Source: Phycisphaerales bacterium
GTDB taxonomy: Bacteria > Planctomycetota > Phycisphaerae > Phycisphaerales > UBA1924
Assembly: GCA_040217175.1 (NCBI GenBank)
Contig: JAVJNT010000001.1
Coordinates: 62,001-126,000, forward strand
DNA: 64,000 bases
Reading direction: 5' to 3'
Shown here: positions 17,612 through 27,245 of the stretch, in pieces
Numbering within the stretch: the first letter of the stretch is position 1
Layout: every line of letters starts with the position of its first letter
Made by a program: the position numbers and the translations under genes
Notes under the pieces: generated by a model
What the model saw: only the letters and a program-made list of their open reading frames with translations
Databases searched by the model: none
Told to the model about the DNA's origin: nothing

Positions 17612-18925
17612 ATGGAGCGGCGTGCCATCGTCGTCGGTGGGGGGCTCGCCGGCATCGCCGCGGCGGTGATGTTGGCCGACAACGACGTCGCCGTCACGCT
17701 GCTCGAAGCTCGCCGCCGCCTGGGTGGCCGCGCCGGGTCGTTCGAGGATTCGCGCACGGGCGAGGTCCTCGACAACTGCCAGCACGTGGCCATGGGAGCC
17801 TGCCGCGTCTACGTCCAGTTTCTCGAGCGGCTGGGCGTCGCCCACAAGCTTGCCTGGGGCACGCGACAGACGTGGATCGAGCCGGGCGGGCGGCGCAGCA
17901 CGCTGCGGGCCTTGCCGCTTCCGGGCGCGCTCGCATTCGCGCCATCGCTGCTCACGGCGAGATTCTTGAGCCTTGCAGACAAGCGCAGCCTGGTGCGCGC
18001 CTCGCGAGCCGCCGGACGGGTCGACCGAACGACGCTCGCCGACACGCCGTTCCTCGACTGGTTGTCCGTGACCGATCCGACGCCTCGCGCCATGACGCGT
18101 TTCTGGGAGCCGCTGATCGTGAGCGCCTGCAACCTGATGCCCGAGCACGTGAGCGCGGAGGTGGCGCTCCACGTCGTGCAGGGCGCCATGCTCGGCGGCC
18201 CGGCTAGCGCCAGCATCGGCGTGCCGATCGCCCCGCTCGGACAGCTGTACGAGCCGGTTCCTGAGATTCTGGAAGCTGCCGGCGGCGGCGCCGAGCTCGG
18301 CGCCCGCGTGAAGTCGATCGAGCCAGGACGCGTCGAGTGCGCGGACGGGCGCGCGTTCGAGGCGGACGCAATCATCTGCGCGCTCGATCCATCGGCCGCC
18401 AACCGCATGGTGACCGTCGACGGACGCGAGCCCTACCAGGGCGTGTCGTTCAGCCCCATCCTGGGCGTGCACGTGCAATTCGATCGGCCCGTGCTCGACG
18501 TGCCGCACGCCGTGCTCGTCGAGGGCGGCATCCAGTGGGTGTTCGCCAAGCACGGCGACGCCAGCCTCGTCCACGGCGTGGCCAGCGCTGCCGATGATTG
18601 GGTGGGGCTGAGCGAGACCGAGACCGTGGATCGGGCCGTGGCCGACATCGCGTCCTACCTGCCGGCCGCGCGGGGGGCCGAGGTGCGATGGGCCCGGCCC
18701 GTGCTCGAGCGTCGGGCGACGTTCGCGGCGACTCCATCCTTCCAGCCGCGCCGGCCCGGGGCCGGACGCCTGGCCGACCAGGGGTGCTTCATCGCCGGCG
18801 ATGCCACCTCCACGGGCTGGCCGGCAACGATGGAGGGCGCCGTCCGCAGCGGGCGGGGCGCGGCCGCCGCCGTATTGCTGGAACTGGGCACGCAGCCGAC
18901 AGCCAGCGACACCGCATTGCATTAG
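17612..18925 (+). CDS. hpnE: Hydroxysqualene dehydroxylase HpnE
   Basis: 437 residues. The N-terminal Rossmann FAD motif reads VVGGGLAGIAAAVMLAD and is followed by LLEARRRLGGRAGSF, the standard amine-oxidase/phytoene-desaturase-type FAD site. The C-terminal FAD block GCFIAGDATSTGWPATMEGAVRSG is also intact. HpnE reduces hydroxysqualene to squalene with FAD, the last step of the HpnCDE route. No squalene-hopene cyclase lies in the window, so the end product (hopanoid, sterol or other squalene derivative) is not shown here. Confidence 0.94.
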   Translation: MERRAIVVGGGLAGIAAAVMLADNDVAVTLLEARRRLGGRAGSFEDSRTGEVLDNCQHVAMGACRVYVQFLERLGVAHKLAWGTRQTWIEPGGRRSTLRALPLPGALAFAPSLLTARFLSLADKRSLVRASRAAGRVDRTTLADTPFLDWLSVTDPTPRAMTRFWEPLIVSACNLMPEHVSAEVALHVVQGAMLGGPASASIGVPIAPLGQLYEPVPEILEAAGGGAELGARVKSIEPGRVECADGRAFEADAIICALDPSAANRMVTVDGREPYQGVSFSPILGVHVQFDRPVLDVPHAVLVEGGIQWVFAKHGDASLVHGVASAADDWVGLSETETVDRAVADIASYLPAARGAEVRWARPVLERRATFAATPSFQPRRPGAGRLADQGCFIAGDATSTGWPATMEGAVRSGRGAAAAVLLELGTQPTASDTALH

Positions 18926-19056
18926 GCGAGCGCTAAGACCGTTGCGGGACCCCCGCAGGCGGGCTCCACGGACCGGACACAGGGCCACGGCTCGCTACGA
19001 TTGGCCTCAATCTCGACTCACTCGAGCGGTCAGTGCAACGCGGGAGGAATGGCGGC

Positions 19057-20178
19057 ATGCTCACCAGGCAGATCGCGGGCGGAACGCTTCTTCGTCGATC
19101 GTCAACACGCCGGGGCTTCACGCTCATCGAGCTTCTGGTCGTCATCGCGATCATCGCGCTGCTGATCGGCATCCTGCTGCCGGCCCTTGGCCAGGCCCGG
19201 GGCGTGGCGAGACAGGTCAAGGGCGCCAGCAACCTGCGCTCGATCGTCCAGGGCATCAACGTCTACGCGAACGAGTACAAGGACGCGATCGTCGGCGGTC
19301 CGGATACGAGCGGCTACGACGCCAGCTTCGACGTCTACAACGGCATCGCCATGCAGACCTGGGACTGGATGGGCCCGCTGGCCTTCATGAACGGTCGCAT
19401 CGGGCCCGGCGACGGCGTCCGGATCGAGGGGCGCACGCGCGACAGCGAGAAGTTCCGTTCGGAGCGCTTCGACTGGTATCGCGAGCAGGTCGACGAGTAC
19501 ATCTGCCCCGCGAATCGATTCCAATCCTCGCCCTGGCCTAGCGAGACACCGTTCTGGAAGACCGGCCGAATGATCGGCTACAACATGAGCACGCAGTTCA
19601 CGTCGAGTACCAAGCCGCGATCGCAGGGCGGCACCGACCCGCGGTCGGGCCAGGACCGTGGCAACTACAAGCCCTTCCTCTTCAACGTCGGCACGCTCTA
19701 CCAGAAGGTCGCCGTCTTCGAGGGCCACCGCTACGCGTACCGCGATACGCGCCCCGACTTCGACCACGAGATGGGGACGCGAGACGGCGGCAGTGGCTGG
19801 TACGGCGGTGCGTTCGGCGGCGTTGGCGCGGTCTGGCGCGAAAGCAAGGAACTCGACCGCACTGTGGCGCCGGGCGAGAACGGCCGCCGCCTGCACGTGT
19901 CGAACCCGCGCGAGTACCCGGACATGCGTCGCATCGGATTCCGCCATGGCACCCAGACCGACCCGAACCAGGTCGCGGCGACGCAGGTGCTGGGTCACCT
20001 GGCCTTCTTCGATGGCCACGTCAAGCTCATGACCGACGCCGAGGCCGTCGATCCCGACATGTGGTTCCCCACCGGCACGAGGCTGGGAGATCCGAGCTTC
20101 TTCTGGCGGCACACGCTCGAGACCTGGCCCGACAAGGCCCTGAACATCTCTCGCACCGACCCCTACATTGTGCCCTGA
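19057..20178 (+). CDS. Type II secretion pseudopilin-like protein
   Basis: 373 residues from ATG 19057 with GGGAGG upstream; a start 24 nt earlier is possible. The prepilin signature [19 protein letters not shown] begins near residue 19, with the Glu five residues after the cleavage site. The body is long for the family and shows an extracellular region with CPANRF and a C-terminal [14 protein letters not shown] block, a variant of the planctomycete H-x9-DG motif. It is followed after 36 bp by a small membrane protein. Paired genes of this type are common in planctomycetes; substrate unknown. Confidence 0.87.
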   Translation: MLTRQIAGGTLLRRSSTRRGFTLIELLVVIAIIALLIGILLPALGQARGVARQVKGASNLRSIVQGINVYANEYKDAIVGGPDTSGYDASFDVYNGIAMQTWDWMGPLAFMNGRIGPGDGVRIEGRTRDSEKFRSERFDWYREQVDEYICPANRFQSSPWPSETPFWKTGRMIGYNMSTQFTSSTKPRSQGGTDPRSGQDRGNYKPFLFNVGTLYQKVAVFEGHRYAYRDTRPDFDHEMGTRDGGSGWYGGAFGGVGAVWRESKELDRTVAPGENGRRLHVSNPREYPDMRRIGFRHGTQTDPNQVAATQVLGHLAFFDGHVKLMTDAEAVDPDMWFPTGTRLGDPSFFWRHTLETWPDKALNISRTDPYIVP

Positions 20179-20214
20179 CCGTCCCCCCCGCACTCGTGGC
20201 CGAGCGGAGCAGCG

Positions 20215-20739
20215 ATGACACAGGCACAGCAGGAGAGCCTTGGCAGCCTGATCGATGACTTCGATCAGCAGCACCAGCCCAAGAAGAAGGCCGGGGGCGA
20301 TCGCGGCGGCTCGGGCAACCTTCCGCCCAAGAACGTCGTCCTCGCGGTCGTCATCCTGGGATGCCTGATCGGGGCGGCCGTGCTCGGCGCCCGGGCTCTT
20401 CAGACCGAGACCGGCTCGCTCGAGCGCTGGACCCAGGAGCACACGCTCATCGACACCGAGACCGGCGAACTCTTCATCGACTATCGCGTGCCAGAGGGCT
20501 CGACGTATCCCCTGGAAAACCCGAATACCGGCTCGAAGACGCTCGTGCCCGCCGAGGCCTGCTTCTGGACGCGAGAGGGTCGAGCCAAGATGGATGCGAC
20601 CTGGGTCTACGTACCGCAGGGCGAGCGGGTCACGTGCCCCGATTGTGGCCGCGACGTCGTCGGTCGCAATCCACGGCCGCCGGTCGAGCTCATGCTCGAA
20701 GCCCTTGACCGCGAGGAAGCTCGGGGCCGCGGCGGCTGA
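20215..20739 (+). CDS. Single-pass membrane protein with C-terminal CPDCG motif
   Basis: 174 residues from ATG 20215. A polar, Lys/Gly-rich N-terminal part (about 1-38) precedes one membrane helix (about 40-60, VVLAVVILGCLIGAAVLGA). The outer part contains TLIDTETGELFIDYRVPEG, LVPAEACFWT and VTCPDCGRDVVGRNP. Only one CxxC pair is present, so a complete zinc ribbon is not assured. It sits directly behind a pseudopilin gene and is likely co-transcribed, pointing to the secretion apparatus or its cargo. No function is recognised. Confidence 0.7.
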   Translation: MTQAQQESLGSLIDDFDQQHQPKKKAGGDRGGSGNLPPKNVVLAVVILGCLIGAAVLGARALQTETGSLERWTQEHTLIDTETGELFIDYRVPEGSTYPLENPNTGSKTLVPAEACFWTREGRAKMDATWVYVPQGERVTCPDCGRDVVGRNPRPPVELMLEALDREEARGRGG

Positions 20740-20780
20740 TTCCTGCAGGTGGCGGGAAGTTTGCGGTCGAGGCTGCAACG

Positions 20781-22253
20781 ATGCCCCTTCGGCGGCGGAA
20801 GAAGCCGCGATGGGAGCACGCATTGATCGACAAGGTTCTCCAGAAGCTCGAGCAAGACGAGTCTCAGGCCATTGAGCGGCTCTGCGATTGGCTGCGAATC
20901 GCGAGCATCAGCGCCGATCCCGAGTTCAAGGCCCAATGCCAGGAGGCAGCCCAGTGGGCCGCCGATCGGCTCGAGGAGGCTGGCCTCAACGCCCGCGTGC
21001 TGCCCACGGGTTCGAAGGATGAGCCGGGCCACCCGTGCGTGCTAGCCAAGACGCCTCACGCCGACAGCGGCACCGGACCGCACGTGCTCTTCTACGGCCA
21101 CTACGACGTGCAGCCGCCCGACCCGCTCGACCTGTGGGAGACCGGCCCGTTCGACCCGATCGTGAAGAAGGCCGATGCAAAGACGCCTGCCGACCACGTC
21201 GTGGCGCGTGGTGCGAGCGACGACAAGGGCCAGGTCGCCATGTTCCTCGAGGCGCTGCGGGCCTGGAAGGACGAGAGCGGCGACGCTGCCGGCGGCCTCC
21301 GCGTGACGGTGTTGCTCGAAGGCGAGGAAGAGTCGGGCTCGGAGAACCTCGAGAAGTTTCTCGAGCAATACGAGTCCGAATTGAAGGGCTGCGACTTCTG
21401 TCTCATCAGCGACACCGGCATGATCTCACGCACGCGTCCGGCCATCACCTACGGCGTGCGCGGCTTGGCGTACACGCAGGTCCGCCTGCACGGCCCCGAC
21501 AAGGACGTGCACAGCGGCTTCTGGGGCGGGCGCATGCCCAACCCGCTGAACGAACTGAGCAAGGTCCTCGCCCAGATGTGGGACCAGAACCGCCACGTCA
21601 CCATCGACGGCTTTTATGACGCCGTCATCGAAGCGACCGACGAGGAACGGGCCGGCTGGAAGGCGCTCGACATCGACGTGCCGACCATGCTGGGGAACAT
21701 CGGGCTGTCGCCCGAGGCCGACATCGGCGAGGCAGGATTCACGAGCATCGAGCGTGAGTGGGCGCGCCCGACGGCCGAGATCAACGGCATGTGGGGCGGC
21801 TACACCGGTGCGGGCGCCAAGACCGTCATTCCCGCGTACGCGACGGCCAAGGTGAGCTTCAGGCTGGTCGCCGACCAGGATCCCGACGACATCGTCAAGA
21901 AGTTCTTCGCATGGCTCGAGGCCCGAACCCCGCCCGGATGTCGCTGGGAACTCGAGGACATGCACGGCGGGCACCCCTCGAGCGTCGACCCGACGTCGAA
22001 ATGGCTCGCGACGGCCCGGCAAGCGATGGAAAAGTCGACCGGCATGGAGGTGGCGCTGATCAAGACCGGTGGCTCGATTCCCGTCGCGGGCATGCTTAAG
22101 GACAGCCTGGGCCTCGACACGGTGTTCATGGGCTTCGGGCTCGACGACGACCGCGTGCACTCACCGAACGAGAAGTTCGAGTTGCCCTGCTTCCGCATGG
22201 GGGCGCGCTCGCACGCCGTCTTGATCGATCTGCTCCGGAGCGGCGGGGCGTGA
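20781..22253 (+). CDS. M20 family metallopeptidase (dipeptidase-like)
   Basis: 490 residues from ATG 20781; a later start near the second helix is possible because the first ~14 residues are basic and not conserved. The two-zinc M20 site is complete: HVLFYGHYDVQPP, the bridging Asp in ARGASDDKGQ, the catalytic Glu pair in LEGEEESGSE, Asp in LISDTG and the C-terminal His in VHSPNEKFE. A dimerisation/lid domain lies in the middle. M20 members of this length hydrolyse dipeptides or acylated amino acids in the cytoplasm; the exact substrate cannot be told. It converges with a small membrane gene (1 bp gap). Confidence 0.92.
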   Translation: MPLRRRKKPRWEHALIDKVLQKLEQDESQAIERLCDWLRIASISADPEFKAQCQEAAQWAADRLEEAGLNARVLPTGSKDEPGHPCVLAKTPHADSGTGPHVLFYGHYDVQPPDPLDLWETGPFDPIVKKADAKTPADHVVARGASDDKGQVAMFLEALRAWKDESGDAAGGLRVTVLLEGEEESGSENLEKFLEQYESELKGCDFCLISDTGMISRTRPAITYGVRGLAYTQVRLHGPDKDVHSGFWGGRMPNPLNELSKVLAQMWDQNRHVTIDGFYDAVIEATDEERAGWKALDIDVPTMLGNIGLSPEADIGEAGFTSIEREWARPTAEINGMWGGYTGAGAKTVIPAYATAKVSFRLVADQDPDDIVKKFFAWLEARTPPGCRWELEDMHGGHPSSVDPTSKWLATARQAMEKSTGMEVALIKTGGSIPVAGMLKDSLGLDTVFMGFGLDDDRVHSPNEKFELPCFRMGARSHAVLIDLLRSGGA

Positions 22254-22254
22254 C

Positions 22255-22551
22255 TCAGGCGGCCTGCGATCGGGCGACCGCGTCCCTGGCAGGGTCGGGC
22301 TCGGCGATGGGCTCGACCTCGATGATCTTGTCTACCTCACCGACCTCGATGACCTCGCCCTCATCAGGTTCGATCAGTCCGCGCTCGATCATCCGCTGGC
22401 GTTGCTCGGCCTGGAGCTGCCGCACGCGGACCTCGAGGTCGATCAGCGCCGAGCCACGGCGCACGGCGGAGGCGAGCGACAGCAGCATTCCGCCGATGCC
22501 GATCGCCCCGGCGGCGAACACGATGAGCCAGGCTTCGGGTCCGAAGGCCAT
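22255..22551 (-). CDS. Small membrane protein with acidic tail
   Basis: 98 residues. A single membrane helix (about 8-29, IVFAAGAIGIGGMLLSLASA) is followed by a charged helix (VRQLQAEQRQRMIERG) and a very acidic Glu/Pro-rich tail. Amino-acid makeup is that of a real protein, unlike the antisense reading. Its start codon overlaps that of the divergent 831-residue protein (22550), an arrangement that would leave no room for separate promoters unless one start is further inside. No known family is recognised. Confidence 0.6.
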   Translation of the reverse strand: MAFGPEAWLIVFAAGAIGIGGMLLSLASAVRRGSALIDLEVRVRQLQAEQRQRMIERGLIEPDEGEVIEVGEVDKIIEVEPIAEPDPARDAVARSQAA

Positions 22552-25045
22552 GCCAGGTGAATCGGGCACCTGGGTTCGCTTCTTGAGTGCTTTCCTGATC
22601 GCACTCGTGGTCTTGGCCTCGCCGCTGGGGGCCCAAGACGACCTTGCCGACCCGATGGCCGCGCTGGGCATCGGGCAGGGCGAGGTCGCTGTCGAGGCAA
22701 TCGAGTTCGGGCTCGGCGACTTCGTGCGTCGAGGTTCGTGGGCCGGGCTGCGGCTGGGCGTCACCGACCGCGGGGTCCGGCAGCGAGAACTGCTCATCAG
22801 GATCGAAGTAAAGGACGCCGACGGCGACACAACCCTGTACGAGCGGGGCCTGGCGTCGAACCCCGGCCAGCGGCAGCAGATCTGGGCGTACGTGCGGCTG
22901 CCGTATCGCTTCGCGTCGGGCGATCGGCTCCTCGTACGCGTGTACGAGGCCGAGCAGGCCGACGCGGGCCTGCCGCGTGCCGGTCGCTTGGTCGGCGAGG
23001 CATTCCTGTCGCCGCGCGGGCTGGCCCCCGAGACGGCCGGACTCATCGGCGTGATCGGCACGAGGCCCGCAGGCCTTTCGGCCTACGCCGAGGCGCAGGC
23101 ACAGGCATACGACTCACGCCTGCACGAACCGACCATCGTCGCGACACGGCTGGACCCATCGACCATGCCCGATTCCTATCCGGGCCTGAGCCAGTACGGC
23201 GTGTTCGTATGGACCCAGGGCGAGCCGGTGTCGCTCGGCGCGGAGCGCGCCGACACGCTGCGGCGCTGGGTGCAGCAGGGCGGCCATCTGGTCGTGATCA
23301 TGCCGCAGGTGGGTGGCACCTGGCTCTCCGGCGAGTTGAATAACCCGCTCTTCGACATCATGCCAAGCGTGACGGCGACGCGCAACCCGAGCTATCCGAC
23401 CGGACCGATCCGGCCCTTCCTCACCGTTCGCAGCGACATCGTGTTGCCACCCACGGTCGTTGCCCACACGTTCGAGCCCCGCGAAGATGCGCTGCCCGAG
23501 GACGCCGCCGTCATCATCGCCGACCCCCAGGGAGACGCCCTGGTCGTACGCCGGCAGGTCGGCATCGGGCACGTCACGCTGGTGGGCCTCGACGCAGGCG
23601 AAGATGCGCTCGCGCGAATCGGCGCGCCCTCGGCCGAGAGCTTCTGGCACCGCATCCTGGGCCGCCGCGGCGACCTGCGTCCCTGGAGCCTGCGTGGCCC
23701 GGGAGCCAGCCCCCAGCAGGGCATGGCGCCGGGCCGGTACGCGCGCGCGTACGACCACAGCATCGACGCCGCCATCGCGCAGACCGGCAGCCCGGCGGCC
23801 GGCGTGCTGCTGGGGTTTGTCGTGTTCATTGCCTACTGGCTCGTGGCCGGGCCGCTGGGCTTCGCGGTGCTCAAGAAGACTGGCCGGGCCAAGCACGCAT
23901 GGATGGCGTTCCTCGGCGTTACCGCGTTGTTCACCGGCATTGCCTGGGGCGGCGCCGTGCTGCTCAGTCCCGCGAGCATCAAGGGCGCCCACCTCACGAT
24001 CATCGACCACGTCTACGGCCAGAACGTCCAGCGAACGCGCACGTGGGCCGGGCTCATCGTGCCCTGGTACGGCCAGGCAACCGTCGCGGTCGGAGACGCT
24101 GAGCAGCCCGGTGACGGGTCGCTCGTTGCCACGATCAGCCCCTGGATGACGCCCGAACTGACGACGGGGCTCGGCAGCTTTCCTGATAATCGCGGTTACC
24201 GCCTGCTGGCGGCGCGGCCCGATGCGATGACCTTCCCCGTGCGATCAACGATGAAGGAACTGGCCGTGCAGTGGGCCGGTCCGACGCAGTGGCCCATGCT
24301 GACGCCCGTAGGCGACGGCAGTTCTCCGGGCGCGCTCGCCGCCACGCCACGGCCATTCGGCCTGCCGGCGACCGACCTTACTAGTGAGGCCACGGGCCGG
24401 CTGGTGCATGACCTGCCCGGCAACCTGTACGACGTCGTCATCATCGTGAACCACGGCATGCTCGACGTGCAGCCAGGCGTGAGCCCGAACCGCCCGATCA
24501 TGGACGCGGCGGCGTTCCGGCTGGGCGACCCATGGTCTCCCGGCGTGAACCTCGATCTGGAGGCGGTCACGCGGCGTTCGGGCACCGACGATGTCTCGCT
24601 GCGAGAACTCCTCGACCGCCGCGGCGCGCCGCGTATCGGGCTGGGCGACCGCCAGGACTTGCCGGGCGACGCACGCAGCGTGGGCGAGCAACTCACCATC
24701 GCGAGCCTCATCAGCCAGATCGGCGCGCCTCCGGACGCGCGTTCGGGCGGGAGCGCCGAGTACGGAGCAGCCACGCGGCGCGCGATGCACGGCATGGACC
24801 TGGGCGTCTGGATGACGCGTCCGTGCATCATCGTGCTCGGGCACATGGGTGTCGGAGGTGGGTCGAGCGGCGGGGCCCCGTGCCCGACGCCGATGACCAT
24901 CGACGGGCGAGATCCGAACCTGCGCGGCCGCACGTTCGTGCGGTGGGTGTATCCGCTGGATCCGGCGCCGCCGACGATCTCGGCGACCCAAGCTGCGGGG
25001 TCTGCGGGTAACGAAGACGGCGACTCGGCGGGACCGGACTTTTGA
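22550..25045 (+). CDS. Large membrane protein with DUF4350/GATase-like region, ABC-linked
   Basis: 831 residues from ATG 22550. A signal-like helix (LSAFLIALVVLASPLGAQ) is followed by a beta-rich domain, then a Rossmann-like stretch, YGVFVWTQGEPVSLG and WVQQGGHLVVIMPQVG (about 210-260), similar in style to DUF4350/GldG-type domains. Two or three membrane helices lie near residues 415-490 (LLGFVVFIAYWLVAG, FLGVTALFTGIAWGG), and a long extracytoplasmic region follows. The next gene, 18 bp on, is an ABC ATPase, so the pair probably forms part of a transporter-like or gliding-type complex; a dedicated ABC-2 permease is not seen. Assignment is by architecture only. Confidence 0.65.
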   Translation: MPGESGTWVRFLSAFLIALVVLASPLGAQDDLADPMAALGIGQGEVAVEAIEFGLGDFVRRGSWAGLRLGVTDRGVRQRELLIRIEVKDADGDTTLYERGLASNPGQRQQIWAYVRLPYRFASGDRLLVRVYEAEQADAGLPRAGRLVGEAFLSPRGLAPETAGLIGVIGTRPAGLSAYAEAQAQAYDSRLHEPTIVATRLDPSTMPDSYPGLSQYGVFVWTQGEPVSLGAERADTLRRWVQQGGHLVVIMPQVGGTWLSGELNNPLFDIMPSVTATRNPSYPTGPIRPFLTVRSDIVLPPTVVAHTFEPREDALPEDAAVIIADPQGDALVVRRQVGIGHVTLVGLDAGEDALARIGAPSAESFWHRILGRRGDLRPWSLRGPGASPQQGMAPGRYARAYDHSIDAAIAQTGSPAAGVLLGFVVFIAYWLVAGPLGFAVLKKTGRAKHAWMAFLGVTALFTGIAWGGAVLLSPASIKGAHLTIIDHVYGQNVQRTRTWAGLIVPWYGQATVAVGDAEQPGDGSLVATISPWMTPELTTGLGSFPDNRGYRLLAARPDAMTFPVRSTMKELAVQWAGPTQWPMLTPVGDGSSPGALAATPRPFGLPATDLTSEATGRLVHDLPGNLYDVVIIVNHGMLDVQPGVSPNRPIMDAAAFRLGDPWSPGVNLDLEAVTRRSGTDDVSLRELLDRRGAPRIGLGDRQDLPGDARSVGEQLTIASLISQIGAPPDARSGGSAEYGAATRRAMHGMDLGVWMTRPCIIVLGHMGVGGGSSGGAPCPTPMTIDGRDPNLRGRTFVRWVYPLDPAPPTISATQAAGSAGNEDGDSAGPDF
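22553..22573. promoter_or_regulatory. Perfect dyad at divergent start codons
   Basis: CCAGGTG and CACCTGG form a perfect 7-bp inverted repeat with a 7-nt spacer, immediately beside the two divergent ATGs at 22549-22552. It is placed where an operator would affect both genes. It falls inside the first codons of the rightward gene if that gene starts at 22550, but upstream of it if it starts at TTG 22583. Confidence 0.35.
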
Positions 25046-25063
25046 CCTAGCGAGGGCGGATTC

Positions 25064-26011
25064 GTGCCGATCATCGAAACCATCAACCTGACCAAGCGCT
25101 ACGGCGACCTCGTCGCGCTCGACAACCTCAACCTCGCCATCGACGAGGGCGATTGCTTCGGCTTCATCGGCCCCAACGGCGCCGGCAAGACGACGACCAT
25201 CAAGATCCTCGCCACACTGCTGAAGCCCAGCAGCGGGCAGGCCCAGGTCGCCGGCCACACCATCGGCTACCAGAACCGGCTCATCCGCCCGCTGATCGGT
25301 TACGTGCCCGACTTCATGGGCGCGTACGAGGACATGGTCGTCACCGAGTACCTCGAGTTCTTCGCCGCCGCCTACGACATCCACGGCAAGCAGCGCCGCA
25401 CCGTCGTCAACGACGTGCTCGAGCTCACCGACCTGACCTACAAGGCAACCGCCGAGGTCAACAGCCTGAGCCGCGGCATGCAGCAGCGCCTCAGCGTCGC
25501 GCGCGTGCTGCTGCACGATCCCAAGGTCTTGCTCATGGACGAGCCCGCATCGGGCCTGGACCCCCGCGCCCGCATCGAGATCCGCGAGCTCTTGAAGGAA
25601 CTCAAGCGGATGGGCAAGACCATCCTGATCTCAAGCCACATCCTGCACGAGCTGGCCGAGCTATGCAACGTGGTCGGCATCATCGAGCAGGGCAAGCTGC
25701 TCTACACCGGCACCGTGCGGGAGGCCCTGGGCCGCGCCCGCGTCGGGCAGGTGCTGCACATCCGCGTCACCGAACGCTCGCCCGAGGCCGCGGAGGTGCT
25801 CAAGAAGCTGCCGGGCGTGAAGAAGGCCGACCTGGTCGACGGCGACGACGGCGTTGAGATCCACGCCACGCTCGACCAGGAGGGCGCCGTCGCCATCGCC
25901 GACGTGCCGAGCATCCTGATCAACGCTGGATTCCGCCTGGCAAGCTTCACCGAAGAGGCGGTGAACCTCGAGACGGCGTTCATGCGGCTGACGAAGGGGT
26001 TGGTCCAGTAG
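25064..26011 (+). CDS. ABC transporter ATP-binding protein
   Basis: 315 residues from GTG 25064. Walker A is GPNGAGKTT, the Q-loop region precedes IGYVPDFMGAYEDMVV, the signature is LSRGMQQRLSVAR, Walker B is VLLMDEPASGLDP and the switch His is in ISSHILHE. The C-terminal ~90 residues form the extra domain typical of ABC-2 exporters of the CcmA/DrrA/GldA group. It energises a membrane partner; the gene directly upstream encodes a multi-helix membrane protein. It converges with the HEAT-repeat gene with only 2 bp between stops. Confidence 0.94.
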   Translation: MPIIETINLTKRYGDLVALDNLNLAIDEGDCFGFIGPNGAGKTTTIKILATLLKPSSGQAQVAGHTIGYQNRLIRPLIGYVPDFMGAYEDMVVTEYLEFFAAAYDIHGKQRRTVVNDVLELTDLTYKATAEVNSLSRGMQQRLSVARVLLHDPKVLLMDEPASGLDPRARIEIRELLKELKRMGKTILISSHILHELAELCNVVGIIEQGKLLYTGTVREALGRARVGQVLHIRVTERSPEAAEVLKKLPGVKKADLVDGDDGVEIHATLDQEGAVAIADVPSILINAGFRLASFTEEAVNLETAFMRLTKGLVQ

Positions 26012-26013
26012 CT

Positions 26014-26958
26014 TTAGGTCGGCCCGCGGCTCGGCAAGAATTCCTTCGTGTACCACCGCCGCCACTTGGGAACGTCCCAGCCCAGGTAGCTCGTGTCCTT
26101 GCCGCTCAGGTCGCTGGTGAGGCGGACGAGCGCCTCGTGCACCTCGACGCGGTAGGTGACGACGACCGAGTCGAGCACGCGGAGCACGACGCCCTCGGTC
26201 ACGACGCTGAGCTCGGGGTCGAAGGCGACGGCGCTGTCGCCAACCACCGGCTCGAGGTCGCTCACGAACGCCTGCTGCTGGCCGATTAGGATGTAGGCCA
26301 GCGCGCCGCCGTCGCTGCCCGTGCCGCGGCCGACCACCTGGCTGGCGATCATCGCGGGGATCGCGTCGGCCATCTTGAGCGTCGCGGCCAGGCCCGCGGC
26401 GTTGGCGACGTGCGGGTCGTGGCTGCGGCGCAGGCCGTCGGCAACGACGCTCTTGACCGTGTGCGGGGCCTCGCGGTTGTGCAACGACTGGGCGAGCACG
26501 TCGGTCGCCATTGTGCGGCGGCGCGGGTGCGTGTCGAACACGGCCGTCCAGGCGATGGTCGCGAGCGCCTCGGGCGTGTCGAGTTCTGCCAGGTGGCCCA
26601 TGATGGCCTCGATGACGTCGTCGCCGCTGCGCGTGAACATCTCGATCATCGACTCGAAAATCGCCGGGTCGTTGTACTCCTTGAGCTTCTCGATGCCGGC
26701 GGCCCGCAGGTCCTTCGCGCGGGGGTTGCGGAAGTAGGTGTGCCGGATGCGGCGGAGCTCGACCTCGAGCTGTTCGCGTCGGAGGTGGTGGGCCTTCAGG
26801 GCTTCCTGGACGTCCTCGGGCCGCTCGATCTCGGCCGGGGGCTCGACGCCGGGCAGGGTGCTGGGCGCTGGGGTCGCGGGCGCGGGTGCGTCCTGAGCGA
26901 GCGCCGTGCCGGTCATCGAGCCCACGAAAAGGAGAAGCAACGGGAGCGTGGCACGCAT
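26014..26958 (-). CDS. Secreted HEAT-repeat-like protein
   Basis: 314 residues; ATG preceded by a perfect AAGGAGG. The signal peptide is residues 1-21 (ends ALAQD), followed by a Pro/Ala linker and a helical solenoid of HEAT-like repeats between about 70 and 210 (EYNDPAIFESMIEMFTRSG, ELDTPEALATIAWTAVFD, ANAAGLAATLKMADAIPAM). The last ~60 residues include KWRRWYTKEFLPSRG. Solenoids of this type are scaffolds; no enzyme motif is present. Exported, so likely periplasmic or cell-surface. Confidence 0.7.
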   Translation of the reverse strand: MRATLPLLLLFVGSMTGTALAQDAPAPATPAPSTLPGVEPPAEIERPEDVQEALKAHHLRREQLEVELRRIRHTYFRNPRAKDLRAAGIEKLKEYNDPAIFESMIEMFTRSGDDVIEAIMGHLAELDTPEALATIAWTAVFDTHPRRRTMATDVLAQSLHNREAPHTVKSVVADGLRRSHDPHVANAAGLAATLKMADAIPAMIASQVVGRGTGSDGGALAYILIGQQQAFVSDLEPVVGDSAVAFDPELSVVTEGVVLRVLDSVVVTYRVEVHEALVRLTSDLSGKDTSYLGWDVPKWRRWYTKEFLPSRGPT

Positions 26959-27171
26959 CGGCGGCCTCCTTGTCTACGGGCGCGGGGTCCACCGTTAGCG
27001 GTGGGGGGAGGGCCCGGGTCGGGTCGCCGCCGTGGCGGGGCCGGGCGAACGCCTCGATGGCGTGCCCGGAGTGGGGCGACCCCCGGATTGTACGGACTGT
27101 CGCCCCGGGGGTTGCGGGCCGATATACTCGTGGCCCGCCGGAACGCCGATGGTGGCCGGTGGCGACAACCC

Positions 27172-27245
27172 GGGCGATTAGCGCAGTTGGCTAGCGCGCC
27201 TCGTTGACATCGAGGAGGTCACAGGTTCAAGTCCTGTATCGCCCA
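27172..27245 (+). tRNA. tRNA-Val (anticodon GAC)
   Basis: A full cloverleaf can be drawn. The acceptor stem GGGCGAT pairs with ATCGCCC, the D arm contains AGTTGGCTAG, the anticodon stem CCTCG/CGAGG encloses TTGACAT (anticodon GAC), and the T arm is ACAGGTTCAAGTCCTGT. The discriminator is A; the 3' CCA is not encoded (ATT follows) and must be added. GAC reads GUC/GUU valine codons. A TATACT -10-like box lies about 44 bp upstream. Confidence 0.96.

Noticed and set aside
27100-27130. Promoter of tRNA-Val
   Set aside because: A TATACT box is present, but no -35 element lies at a usable distance, so it is only mentioned with the tRNA.
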